Shown in pieces: positions 16,807-25,103 of a DNA stretch of 64,000 nt. This DNA is from Cellulomonas denverensis (GTDB lineage: Bacteria; Actinomycetota; Actinomycetes; Actinomycetales; Cellulomonadaceae). The stretch spans positions 372,001-436,000 of the forward strand of contig NZ_JAAXOX010000002.1 in NCBI RefSeq assembly GCF_012396125.1, written 5' to 3'. Numbering within the stretch: the first letter of the stretch is position 1; each line of letters begins with the position of its first letter. The notes under the pieces are model-generated. The model was not told where the DNA came from. It searched no databases and was given only the letters and a program-made list of their open reading frames with translations. A program made the translations under genes and the position numbers.

Positions 16807-17910
16807 TCAGGCGAGCGGGGCGAAGGTCATTTCATGCGCAGCGGCCACCCCGGGGTGCCGCACCTGCCCGCCCTGGGCGGTCAGTCCCCCGGCCAGCGCC
16901 GGGTCCGCCGCCAGCGCCGCCCGCCAGCCGCGGTCCGCCAGGGCACTCAGGTAGGGCAGCGTGGCGTTGGTCAGCGCATGGGTACTGGTCACCGGGACCG
17001 CCCCCGGCAGGTTGGCCACACAGCAGAAGGTGCTGCCGTGCACGGTGAACACCGGGTCCTGGTGGGTGGTCGGCCGGGTGGATTCGAAGCAGCCGCCCTG
17101 GTCGACGGCGATGTCCACCAGCACCGAGCCGGGCCGCATCCGGGCCACCATCGCATCGGTGACCAGCCGCGGCGCACGGGCACCGGGCACCAGCACCGCA
17201 CCGATCACCAGGTCCGCGTCGGCCACCCGGTCCGCGATCGCCAGCGCCGAGGACGCCACGGTCCGGACCCGGCCGTCGAAGGCGGCGTCGATCTCGCGCA
17301 GTTTGGGCAGCGACAGGTCCAGCACGGTCACCTCCGCCCGCATCCCGAGTGCCACCTCGACCGCGTGCCGTCCGGCGACCCCGCCGCCGATCACCAGGAC
17401 CCGGGCCGGTTCCACCCCCGGCACCCCGCCGAGCAGCCGTCCCGCTCCCCCGGCGGAGGACATCAGGTAGTGCGCCCCGATCTGCACCGCCAGCCGTCCG
17501 GCCACCTCGCTCATCGGCGCCAGCAGCGGCAGTGACCCGTCCGGCAGCTGCACGGTCTCGTAGGCGATCGCGGTCACCCCCGAGCCGAGCAGCGCCTCGG
17601 TCAGCGGCCGGTCGGCGGCGGCGTGCAGATAGGTGAACAGGGTCAGGTCCTCGCGCAGGAAGCCGTACTCGGCGGCCACCGGCTCCTTCACCTTGCAGAT
17701 CAGGTCGGCACCGGCCCACACCTCCGCGGCCTGCGGCAGTATCCGGGCGCCGACCGCGGTGTACGCCTGGTCGGGGATCGCCGATCCGGCGCCCGCACCG
17801 GCCTGGACCAGCACCTCGTGCCCGGCGGCGACCAGCTGGTGCGCTCCGGCGGGGGTGAGGGCCACCCGGTCCTCGGCGTTCTTGACCTCTGTGGGGATAC
17901 CGATCCGCAT
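16807..17910 (-). CDS. ald: Alanine dehydrogenase
   Basis: Interconverts L-alanine and pyruvate plus ammonium with NAD(H). It is 367 residues, the usual length. Landmarks are IGIPTEVKNAEDRVALTPAG at the start, LICKVKEP with the catalytic Lys, TYLHAAAD with the catalytic His and VLVIGGGVAGRHAVEVALGM as the NAD-binding loop. The ATG at 17910 is preceded by TACCGT with a 7-base gap, so it is probably leaderless. Divergent from the fructosamine-kinase-like gene with only 37 bases between. Confidence 0.93.
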   Translation of the reverse strand: MRIGIPTEVKNAEDRVALTPAGAHQLVAAGHEVLVQAGAGAGSAIPDQAYTAVGARILPQAAEVWAGADLICKVKEPVAAEYGFLREDLTLFTYLHAAADRPLTEALLGSGVTAIAYETVQLPDGSLPLLAPMSEVAGRLAVQIGAHYLMSSAGGAGRLLGGVPGVEPARVLVIGGGVAGRHAVEVALGMRAEVTVLDLSLPKLREIDAAFDGRVRTVASSALAIADRVADADLVIGAVLVPGARAPRLVTDAMVARMRPGSVLVDIAVDQGGCFESTRPTTHQDPVFTVHGSTFCCVANLPGAVPVTSTHALTNATLPYLSALADRGWRAALAADPALAGGLTAQGGQVRHPGVAAAHEMTFAPLA

Positions 17911-17947
17911 GCTGCTGACGGTAGCCCGCATGGTCCACGCTGGGGAG

Positions 17948-18700
17948 ATGAGTGAGACCTTCCGTAAGCGACGCGCCGGTGCGCCACACGGGTTCTTCGC
18001 CTGTGAGGCGGCCGGGCTGCGCTGGCTCCGGGTGCCGGGCGGGCCGGCGGTGGTCGAGGTGCTGGACGCCGGCCCGGACCACCTGGACCTGGAACGCTTG
18101 ACCGAGACCCGGCCCACTCCGGCGGCGGCGACCGACTTCGGCCGGCGGCTGGCGGTGCTGCACGACAGCGGCGCACCGGCCTTCGGCAGCCCGCCGGAGG
18201 GCTGGGCCGGGGACGGCTTCTTCGGTCCGATGGACCAGCCCTACCCGATGCCCGCCGGGGAGTACGACAGCTGGGGTGCCTTCCTGGCCACGTGCCGGAT
18301 CGCTCCGCTGGCCGAGCTGCTCGGCGGCCACGACGGCCTGGACCGGCTGGCCGCGGAACTGGCGGCCGGGCGCTGGGACGACGACGACCACCCGGCGCGG
18401 CTGCACGGCGATCTGTGGTCCGGCAACGTGCTGTGGACCGCGGGCGGCGCGACCCTGATCGACCCGGCGGCGCACGGCGGGCACCGGGAGACCGACCTGG
18501 CGATGCTGGCGCTGTTCGGGCTGCCGTATCTGGCCGAGGTGCTGGCCGGCTACCAGCAGGTGCACCCGTTGCGCCGGGGCTGGCAGTACCGGGTGGGGCT
18601 GCACCAGGTCTACCCGGTGGGCATGCACGCGGTGCTGTTCGGCGGCGGGTACCGGGCGCAGCTGGACGCCCTGGTGACGGCCGCCCTGGCCCGGACATGA
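17948..18700 (+). CDS. Fructosamine kinase family protein
   Basis: Aminoglycoside-phosphotransferase-like kinase of 250 residues. FN3K-type enzymes phosphorylate ketosamines on glycated proteins or small molecules so that they fall apart. Visible are LHGDLWSGNVLW (catalytic loop, near residue 155) and LIDPAAHGGHRETDLAM (metal loop and following helix). The ATP-binding N-lobe is short but present (GPAVVEVLDAG). Substrate unproven. Confidence 0.85.
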   Translation: MSETFRKRRAGAPHGFFACEAAGLRWLRVPGGPAVVEVLDAGPDHLDLERLTETRPTPAAATDFGRRLAVLHDSGAPAFGSPPEGWAGDGFFGPMDQPYPMPAGEYDSWGAFLATCRIAPLAELLGGHDGLDRLAAELAAGRWDDDDHPARLHGDLWSGNVLWTAGGATLIDPAAHGGHRETDLAMLALFGLPYLAEVLAGYQQVHPLRRGWQYRVGLHQVYPVGMHAVLFGGGYRAQLDALVTAALART

Positions 18701-18701
18701 C

Positions 18702-18730
18702 GAGGGCCCCGGGGTGCACCCGAGGCCCTC
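18702..18730 (+). terminator. Hairpin after the fructosamine-kinase-like gene
   Basis: GAGGGCC (18702-18708) pairs with GGCCCTC (18724-18730) directly after the stop codon. No T-run. The remaining 255 bases up to the convergent cation transporter stop hold no recognisable gene. Confidence 0.45.
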
Positions 18731-18985
18731 TGCGTGAGTGACAGCATCCGTACGCCACCGTCCACCGCGCCCGCTTGTCCTTCTCCCGCGCGGCTTGAAC
18801 CGTCCCGGCCTCGTTGAGGACCGTCGATGACGAGCCACCCGTCCCGTGTCCGTCCAACCCTCACCAGGGAAGCGTGCTCCACGTCCGGGCCGGTCCCTCC
18901 GCGGCGGGATGCTGCCACCGCCACGCGGACCGGGTGAGACCAAGTCTCGCGGGGTACAGCACCGGGGGTCCAGGGTTTATTCCGG

Positions 18986-19927
18986 TCAGCCCGTGAGTGC
19001 CGGTTCCTCGGGCTCGGACAGCGACAGCACCGCGCCGATCATCCCGGGCACCCGGGCGATCTCCCGCTCCAGTTCGGCCAGTGCGTGCGAGGCCTGGTCC
19101 TCGGCCGGGTTGCCGGTCAGGTCCACCGCCCCGGTGAGGAACAGCCGCCCGGCGCCGACGTACTCCAACCGGATCTGGGTCACCCGGGCCACCCCCGGCA
19201 GGGCGAGCAGTGCGCGGACCGCGGCGCGTTGCAGCTCCGGGTCGGCGGCCTCCCCGACCAGGAACCGGCGGTTGCGGTCGATCAGGACCAGCGCCACCAC
19301 GGCCAGCAGCACCCCGACCAGGATCGAGCCGATCGCATCCGGCGCCGAGGACCCGGTGAGCTGGTGCGCCCCGATCCCGGCCGCCGCGATCAGGATGCCG
19401 ATCAGTGCCGCCGCGTCCTCGAAGAACACGGCCCGCACGGTCGGGTCGGAGGTGGACAGGATGTGCTCCCACAGGTCCCGGTCCCGCCGCGCCGCCGCCG
19501 ACCGGGCCTGCCGCCAGGCCTGCAGGAAGGAGATCCCCTCCAGCACGAAGGCGATCCCCAGCACCAGGTACGCGACGGCGAAGTTCTCCGCCGGCGCCGG
19601 GTGCACCAGCTCCTGGATGCCGTGGGTGATCGACACCCCGGCGCCGACCGCGAACAGGCCGATCGCGGCGAACAGCGACCAGATGTAGATCTCCCGGCCG
19701 TAGCCCGCCGGGTGGCTGCGGTCCGCCGGCCGCGAGCCGCGCCGCTGGGCGACCAGCAGGAAGACCTCGTTGCCGGTGTCCGCCCAGGAGTGCGCGGCCT
19801 CGGCCAGCATCGAGGCGGCCCCGGTCAGCACCGCAGCGACCGTCTTGGCCAGGGCGACCAGGGCGTTCGCCGCCAGCGCGAGCACGACGGTCAGGGCGCT
19901 CTCCTGGTGGGATGTGCGGTCGGTCAT
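18986..19927 (-). CDS. Cation diffusion facilitator family transporter
   Basis: Metal-ion/proton antiporter in the cytoplasmic membrane, 313 residues. The first half has the CDF membrane region: LALAANALVALAKTVAAVLTGAASMLAEAAHSWADTGNE contains the conserved HxxxD metal site, followed by the DRSHPAGYGREIYIWSL motif. The C-terminal third is the cytoplasmic metal-sensing domain with an alternating beta pattern. Likely Zn2+, Fe2+ or Mn2+ efflux; the ion is not determined by sequence. Confidence 0.88.
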   Translation of the reverse strand: MTDRTSHQESALTVVLALAANALVALAKTVAAVLTGAASMLAEAAHSWADTGNEVFLLVAQRRGSRPADRSHPAGYGREIYIWSLFAAIGLFAVGAGVSITHGIQELVHPAPAENFAVAYLVLGIAFVLEGISFLQAWRQARSAAARRDRDLWEHILSTSDPTVRAVFFEDAAALIGILIAAAGIGAHQLTGSSAPDAIGSILVGVLLAVVALVLIDRNRRFLVGEAADPELQRAAVRALLALPGVARVTQIRLEYVGAGRLFLTGAVDLTGNPAEDQASHALAELEREIARVPGMIGAVLSLSEPEEPALTG

Positions 19928-19982
19928 GGGTCCTGGCCTACCACCAGGACGACCTGCGCGCCCGCCGTCTAGAGTCGGACCG

Positions 19983-21704
19983 ATGTCCGAGAACTCTGCT
20001 CCCGCCCCTGGTCACAGCCGGGTGGCCGCCCGGATCGGGTGGACCGCCGGGGTGCTGGTCGCCGTCCTGATCGCGCTGGTGTTCGGCGTGACCACCGCCT
20101 CCGCCCGGCTCAGCTTCGGCCCGCACGAGGCGCAGTACGACGTGACCACCGATGCCGAGATCACCCTGGATCTGGGCCCGCTGGGGGCGCTGGAACTCGA
20201 CTCGCCGCTGCCGCTCGGACTCGGTGCCCGGGTGACGGTGCAGGAGATCCCGGAGAACGTCGACGCGCTGGACGACATCGACACCCTGCAGCAGCTGAGT
20301 GACGACGCCGCGTCCTACCTGCAGTTCTTCACCGGCCCACAGGCGACGATCGAGGACGCCGCCCGGGCCCTGGTGGTCGACGCCCTGCGCCGGGCGGCCC
20401 TGGCCCTGCTGGTGATCGGCGCGGTGGTGCTGGCGGCCCGGTCGCTGCTGGGTCGTCCGCGCCGGACCGAACTGGCCTCCGGGGTGCGGCGGAACTACGG
20501 CACCGTGCTGTCGGTGACCGCCACCGTGCTGGTGTTCGCGCTGGCCCTGACCGTCTCCACCGTGCGCGAGCGGCGGGCGCAGGCGCAGGCGACCCCGGTG
20601 TCGACGGTCTTCGACGACACCCCGCTGGAGGGCGCCCGGGTCACCGGCCGGCTCGGCGGCATCATCAACACCTACGGCGGCCTGCTGGTGGACGCCTACC
20701 GGGAGAACGAGGACTTCTACGCCGAGGCCGACGACGCCCTGGTCGCCGCCTGGCAGGAGTGGTCCGCGACCGCCGAGGCCGAGGCCGACCCCTCCGACGA
20801 GCCGACCGCCCTGGACGACGGCGAGCAGGTCGAGGCCACCGCCGGGGCGACCCCCACGGTGACGGCGAGCGGGGAGCCCTCGCCCTCCACCAGCGAGGAC
20901 GCCGAGCCGATCACCCTGCTGCTGATCTCCGACCTGCACTGCAACGTCGGGATGGCCCCGCTGATCACCTCGATGGTGGAGCTGTCCGGGGCACAGATCG
21001 TGCTGGACGCCGGCGACACCACGATGAACGGCACCTCGGTGGAGCAGTACTGCGTCACCACCTTCGCCCGGGCGATCCCCTCCGGCGTCGACCTGATCAC
21101 CGCCCCCGGCAACCACGACTCCTCCGACACCACCGCGCAGTACGCCCGGGCCGGGGCGACCGTGCTGGACGGCGGCGTGATCGACGTCCGCGGGATCCGG
21201 ATCCTGGGCGACCGCGACCCGAAGGCCACCCGGCTGATCATCGAGCAGCAGCAGGACGAGTCCTACTCCGCGGTCGGCCGCCGGCTGAGCGAGGTGGCCT
21301 GCGAGGACCCGGACGGCGTCGACCTGGTGCTGTTCCACAACCCGCGCGCGGTCACCACGATGCTCGCCGACGGGTGTGTCCCGGCCCTGCTGTCCGGGCA
21401 CATGCACACCCGGACCGACCCGGAGCAGGTCGAGCAGGGCATCCGGTACATCAGTTCCTCCACCGCCGGTGCGCAGGAGAACGAGCCCCGGATCGGCCCG
21501 CTGCGCGGCACCGCCGAGATGACCCTGCTGCGCTTCGACCCGCAGACCCGCAGCATCCTGGACTGGCAGCTGATCGAGATCGGCACCGACGCCTCGGCCA
21601 CCGTGCACGACCGGACCGCCTGGCCGCAGATCGAGGACCTGCCCGAGGACGACGAGGACGACGACGCCCCGGCACCGTCGGCCTCCCCGAGCGCGGCGGA
21701 GTGA
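19983..21704 (+). CDS. Membrane-anchored metallophosphoesterase
   Basis: Protein of 573 residues with two N-terminal hydrophobic segments (around 20-40 and 130-185), a Glu/Thr/Ser-rich linker, and a C-terminal calcineurin-type phosphoesterase domain: LLLISDLHCNVGM, LDAGDTTMNG, TAPGNHDSSDT and LSGHMHTRTD carry the two-metal ligands. The catalytic domain is probably outside the cell because it follows the membrane segments and a linker (inference). Ends in an acidic tail. TAGAGT lies 7 bases before the ATG, so probably leaderless. Followed after 4 bases by the glycerate kinase gene. Confidence 0.85.
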   Translation: MSENSAPAPGHSRVAARIGWTAGVLVAVLIALVFGVTTASARLSFGPHEAQYDVTTDAEITLDLGPLGALELDSPLPLGLGARVTVQEIPENVDALDDIDTLQQLSDDAASYLQFFTGPQATIEDAARALVVDALRRAALALLVIGAVVLAARSLLGRPRRTELASGVRRNYGTVLSVTATVLVFALALTVSTVRERRAQAQATPVSTVFDDTPLEGARVTGRLGGIINTYGGLLVDAYRENEDFYAEADDALVAAWQEWSATAEAEADPSDEPTALDDGEQVEATAGATPTVTASGEPSPSTSEDAEPITLLLISDLHCNVGMAPLITSMVELSGAQIVLDAGDTTMNGTSVEQYCVTTFARAIPSGVDLITAPGNHDSSDTTAQYARAGATVLDGGVIDVRGIRILGDRDPKATRLIIEQQQDESYSAVGRRLSEVACEDPDGVDLVLFHNPRAVTTMLADGCVPALLSGHMHTRTDPEQVEQGIRYISSSTAGAQENEPRIGPLRGTAEMTLLRFDPQTRSILDWQLIEIGTDASATVHDRTAWPQIEDLPEDDEDDDAPAPSASPSAAE

Positions 21705-21708
21705 CGCC

Positions 21709-22899
21709 GTGCGGGTGGTGCTCGCGCCGGACTCGTTCAAGGAGTCGATGAGCGCCACCCGCGCCGCGGAGGCGATGGCCGCCGGTGTGCGCGCCGTGCT
21801 GCCGGACGCCCGGTGCGTGCCGGTGCCGATGGCCGACGGCGGCGAGGGCACCGTCCTGGCGCTGGGCGGCACCCCGGTCCCGGTGCCGGTCGCCGGACCG
21901 CTGGGCGACCCGGTGCGAGCCCTGCTCGGCTGGCAGCCGGCCCGGCGGCTCGCGGTGGTCGAGTCCGCGCAGGCGGTGGGCATGCACCTGGTGCCGCCCG
22001 GGGCACGCGACATCCTGCGCGCCGACTCCGGTGGGGTGGGCACCCTGGTCCGCGCCGCCCTGGATCTGGGCGCGGACCGGATCGTGATCGGCCTGGGCGG
22101 CACGCTGACCAGCGATGGCGGGGCCGGGCTGTTGCGCGAGCTGGGCGCCCGGCTGCTGGACGACCGCGGGGACGAGCTGCCGCCGGGGGCGCCGGTGCGG
22201 TTGGCCACGCTGGACGCCACCGGGCTCGACCCCCGGCTGCGCGGCGTGCGGATCGAACTGGCCTGCGACGTGCGGAATCCGCTGCTCGGGCCGCGGGGGG
22301 CGGCGGCGGTGTTCGCGCCGCAGAAGGGGGCGACGGGGGCGCAGGTGGCGGTGCTGGAGGCGGCGCTGGAGCGGATGGCGGTGGCGCTGGACCGGGCGGA
22401 GCTGGTCGGGGCCGGGGTCCCGCCGTACGGGGCTGGGCCGGGTTCCGCATCGCACGCCGGACCGGTCGCCGACCGCCCGGGTGCCGGTGCCGCCGGAGGT
22501 CTGGGGGCGGCCCTGCTGGCGCTCGGTGCCCGGATGCGGCCCGGTGTGCAGGTGGTGGCCGAGGCGGTCGGCCTGGCCGAGGCGGTCGCCGGGGCGGACC
22601 TGGTGCTGACCGGCGAGGGCCGGGTGGACGGCCAGACCCTGGACGGCAAGGTGCCCGCCGGGGTGTGCGCCGTCGCGGCCGCCGCGGGGGTGCCGGTGGT
22701 GGTGCTCGGCGGCAGCGTCGACCCCGCCGCCGACCTGAGCGGACTCGGGGCACGGGCGGTCCGGGAGATCGCCGCGGGTCTCCCGCTGGCCGAGGCGCTG
22801 CGCCGCGGACCGGAACTCCTGGAGCGGGCGACCGCGGCGGTGCTGCGCGAGCTGGTGCGGGACCCCCGGCCCGGCGGCGGCGCCCCGGAACGCGGATAA
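21709..22899 (+). CDS. Glycerate kinase (GarK/GlxK family)
   Basis: Phosphorylates D-glycerate with ATP; 396 residues, near the usual length. Conserved sequence includes VLAPDSFKESMSATRAAEAMAAG at the N terminus, VPMADGGEGT, and LGGTLTSDGGAGLLRELGARL. GTG start 4 bases behind the phosphoesterase gene, so co-transcribed. Confidence 0.9.
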   Translation: MRVVLAPDSFKESMSATRAAEAMAAGVRAVLPDARCVPVPMADGGEGTVLALGGTPVPVPVAGPLGDPVRALLGWQPARRLAVVESAQAVGMHLVPPGARDILRADSGGVGTLVRAALDLGADRIVIGLGGTLTSDGGAGLLRELGARLLDDRGDELPPGAPVRLATLDATGLDPRLRGVRIELACDVRNPLLGPRGAAAVFAPQKGATGAQVAVLEAALERMAVALDRAELVGAGVPPYGAGPGSASHAGPVADRPGAGAAGGLGAALLALGARMRPGVQVVAEAVGLAEAVAGADLVLTGEGRVDGQTLDGKVPAGVCAVAAAAGVPVVVLGGSVDPAADLSGLGARAVREIAAGLPLAEALRRGPELLERATAAVLRELVRDPRPGGGAPERG

Positions 22900-22922
22900 C
22901 CTCGTTCCGTCACCGCAGAACC

Positions 22923-22942
22923 GTCCGCCCCACCGGGCGGAC
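22923..22942 (+). other. Hairpin between glycerate kinase and universal stress protein genes
   Basis: GTCCGCC (22923-22929) pairs with GGCGGAC (22936-22942). It may be a weak terminator of the glycerate kinase transcript or a leader structure for the next gene. Confidence 0.35.
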
Positions 22943-22959
22943 CCGGAACCGGGAGCACC

Positions 22960-23406
22960 ATGGGCTACGAGCTGGGCACCGACGGGCCGTCGTCGATCGT
23001 GGTCGGCGTCGACGGCACCGAGCCGTCGTTCCGGGCCGCCGCCTACGCGCTGGGCCAGGCCCGCCGCCAGGGCAGCCGGATGGTCGCGGTCTTCGCCCGG
23101 AGCACCACCGGCGGGATGGCCTCGGTGATGGACGCCAGCGGTGCCGCCCGGACCGCCGTGCTGGCTGCCCAGGACGAGATCGAGACCCTGCTGCGCCGGG
23201 CGCACGCCACCGACGCGGGCGAGGTCGACGTGGAGCTGGTCATCCGGACCGGCGACCCGTACCAGGTGCTCTCCGACGTGGCGCGGGAGGTGCGGGCGGA
23301 CTGCGTGGTCGTCGGCTCCTCGCAGTCGATCGGGCACCGGATCGCCGGGTCGCTGGCGGTGCGGCTGGTCCGCCGCGCGCACTGGCCGGTCACCGTCGTG
23401 CCCTGA
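22960..23406 (+). CDS. Universal stress protein (UspA family)
   Basis: Single-domain Usp of 148 residues: SIVVGVDGTEPSFRAAAYALGQA at the start and VVVGSSQSIGHRIAGSLAVRLVRRAHWPVTVVP at the end, the latter carrying the nucleotide-binding G-x2-G-x9-GS pattern. Such proteins bind ATP and are induced under stress or hypoxia in actinobacteria; no specific partner is visible. Confidence 0.9.
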   Translation: MGYELGTDGPSSIVVGVDGTEPSFRAAAYALGQARRQGSRMVAVFARSTTGGMASVMDASGAARTAVLAAQDEIETLLRRAHATDAGEVDVELVIRTGDPYQVLSDVAREVRADCVVVGSSQSIGHRIAGSLAVRLVRRAHWPVTVVP

Positions 23407-23457
23407 CTGGCTCACCCGAACTGTGCCAATCCGCCCCGCCGCCCGTCCCCGTCTCGC

Positions 23458-23514
23458 CGAGAGTGCGCGAATGCACGCCTCCCGGCCCCGGAAGCGTGCA
23501 TTCGTGCACTCTCG
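23458..23514. repeat. Intergenic palindromic repeat, copy 2
   Basis: 21-base arms 23458-23478 and 23494-23514 pair with one mismatch around a 15-base CTCCCGGCCCCGGAA loop. The core GCGCGAATGCACGC and CGTGCATTCGTGC is shared with 9574-9630. It sits downstream of the universal stress protein gene. Nothing else is recognised in the 298 bases before the subtilase start. Confidence 0.8.
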
Positions 23515-23704
23515 AGGATGAGGCGAAGCCCGAGTCACTCCTGCGGGTGACCGCCGTCCGTGCGGTTCGCCCTGGTCGGCGCCTTCACCCGGGTGAGCGT
23601 TCACATCACGGCTGCTGCGCGGCCGTCGGTGTCCGAACAGGAAGGGCGCTGGGGGCTCCGTGGTTCCCGGCGCCGTCCCGACCCTGCCTGCGAGGAACGC
23701 CGTC

Positions 23705-25030
23705 ATGCCGTCGACCCACCGCCGACCCACCACCCGGCGCGAGCCCTTCCGCAGCCTGGGGGTGGTGCTGACTGCCGCGCTGCTGGGTGGGCTCGCGGTC
23801 CCGGGTGCGTGGGCCGGGGAGGCGCCGACCCCCGGGGCCACTGCCGCGCCGACCACCACGCCCGGGCCCACTGCCGAGCCGACCACCGCACCCAGGCCCA
23901 CCGCGCCCACCGACACCCCCACCGCCACCCCGAGCGCCACCCCCGCGCCCACCGTCACCCCCAGCGCCTCCCCCGCCGACGACACCGCGCCGATGATCGT
24001 CACCCTCGCCCCGGGCACCAACGCCGCCGCCACCGCCGCGGCCGCCACTGCCGGGGACAACTCCACGGTGGAGGACGTCTTCCCCGCCGTCGCGGGCTTC
24101 GCCGCCGAACTCACCGACCAGGCGATCGCCGAGCTGGACGCCGACCCGCGGGTGCTCGCGATCGAGCCGGACCGGCCGGTCGCCGCGATGGCCACCCAGC
24201 GCCCGCCGTCCTGGGGCCTGGACCGGATCGACCAGCAGAAGCTCCCGCTGTCCGGGACGTACACCTACGCCCAGACCGGCAAGGGCGTGACCGCCTACGT
24301 GATCGACTCCGGCATCCTCGCCGGCCACCGCGAGTTCACCGGGCGGGTGCGGTCCGGGTTCACCGCCGTGCAGGACGGCAAGGGCACCACCGACTGCCTG
24401 GGCCACGGCACCCACGTCGCCGGGACCCTCGGCGGCACCACCTACGGCGTCGCCAAGCAGGTCACCCTGGTGCCGGTCCGGGTGCTGAACTGCACCGGTT
24501 CGGGCACGTCCTCGCAGCTGATCGCCGGGATCGACTGGGTGGTGGCCGACCACAAGCCCGGCCAGCCCGCGGTGGCGAACATCAGCCTGGGTGGTGCCGC
24601 CAGCGACGCGATTGATGCCGCCGTGCAACGTCTGGTCGCGGACGGGGTCACCGTCGTGGTCGCCGCCGGGAACGGGAACAAGGACGCCTGCACCATGTCC
24701 CCGGCTCGCGCGGTCAACGCCGTCACCGTCGGGGCGACCACCCGGACCGACACCCGGTCGTCGGTGTCGAACTGGGGCCGCTGCCTGGATCTGTTCGCCC
24801 CCGGCGAGGCGATCGTCTCCGCCTCGCACCGCAGCACCACCGCCACCGCGTCGATGACCGGCACGTCGATGGCCGCCCCGCACGTGGCCGGCGCCGCGGC
24901 CCTGGTGCTGCAGAAGTCCCCGAAGTCGACCCCGGCGCAGGTGTGGTCGACGCTGTTGCCCCGCACCGGCCAGAACCTGGTCAAGTCGGCCGGGGCGACC
25001 TCGAAGAACCGGCTGTTGCGGATCGCCTGA
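23705..25030 (+). CDS. Secreted S8 family serine peptidase (subtilase)
   Basis: Exported protease of 441 residues. It has an N-terminal signal peptide ending near AWAGEA, a Thr/Pro-rich linker (about 36-90), an I9-like propeptide ending in IEPDRPV, and a proteinase-K-like catalytic domain with Asp201 (YVIDSGI), His234 (HGTHVAGT) and Ser388 (GTSMAAPH). Cys residues in the catalytic domain suggest disulphides. The ATG at 23705 is chosen because GAGGAA stands 8 bases upstream; a GTG at 23660 in frame would add 15 residues. Confidence 0.9.
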   Translation: MPSTHRRPTTRREPFRSLGVVLTAALLGGLAVPGAWAGEAPTPGATAAPTTTPGPTAEPTTAPRPTAPTDTPTATPSATPAPTVTPSASPADDTAPMIVTLAPGTNAAATAAAATAGDNSTVEDVFPAVAGFAAELTDQAIAELDADPRVLAIEPDRPVAAMATQRPPSWGLDRIDQQKLPLSGTYTYAQTGKGVTAYVIDSGILAGHREFTGRVRSGFTAVQDGKGTTDCLGHGTHVAGTLGGTTYGVAKQVTLVPVRVLNCTGSGTSSQLIAGIDWVVADHKPGQPAVANISLGGAASDAIDAAVQRLVADGVTVVVAAGNGNKDACTMSPARAVNAVTVGATTRTDTRSSVSNWGRCLDLFAPGEAIVSASHRSTTATASMTGTSMAAPHVAGAAALVLQKSPKSTPAQVWSTLLPRTGQNLVKSAGATSKNRLLRIA

Positions 25031-25103
25031 GCGAGACCGATACGACATTTCCCGCCTCACCTCGGTACCGTCGCCGAACCGACTCAGCGAGGAGAGCGCT
25101 TCC

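Noticed and set aside
18731-18985. Possible small RNA or short gene after the fructosamine-kinase-like gene
   Set aside because: Short frames lack ribosome sites and known motifs; only a short GAGAC/GTCTC hairpin is seen, which is not enough to call an RNA.
19938-24264. Very long minus-strand frames (up to about 1000 codons) opposite the phosphoesterase, glycerate kinase and subtilase genes
   Set aside because: Composition is Arg/Pro/Ala/Ser-rich with no family motif, while the plus strand carries complete known genes.
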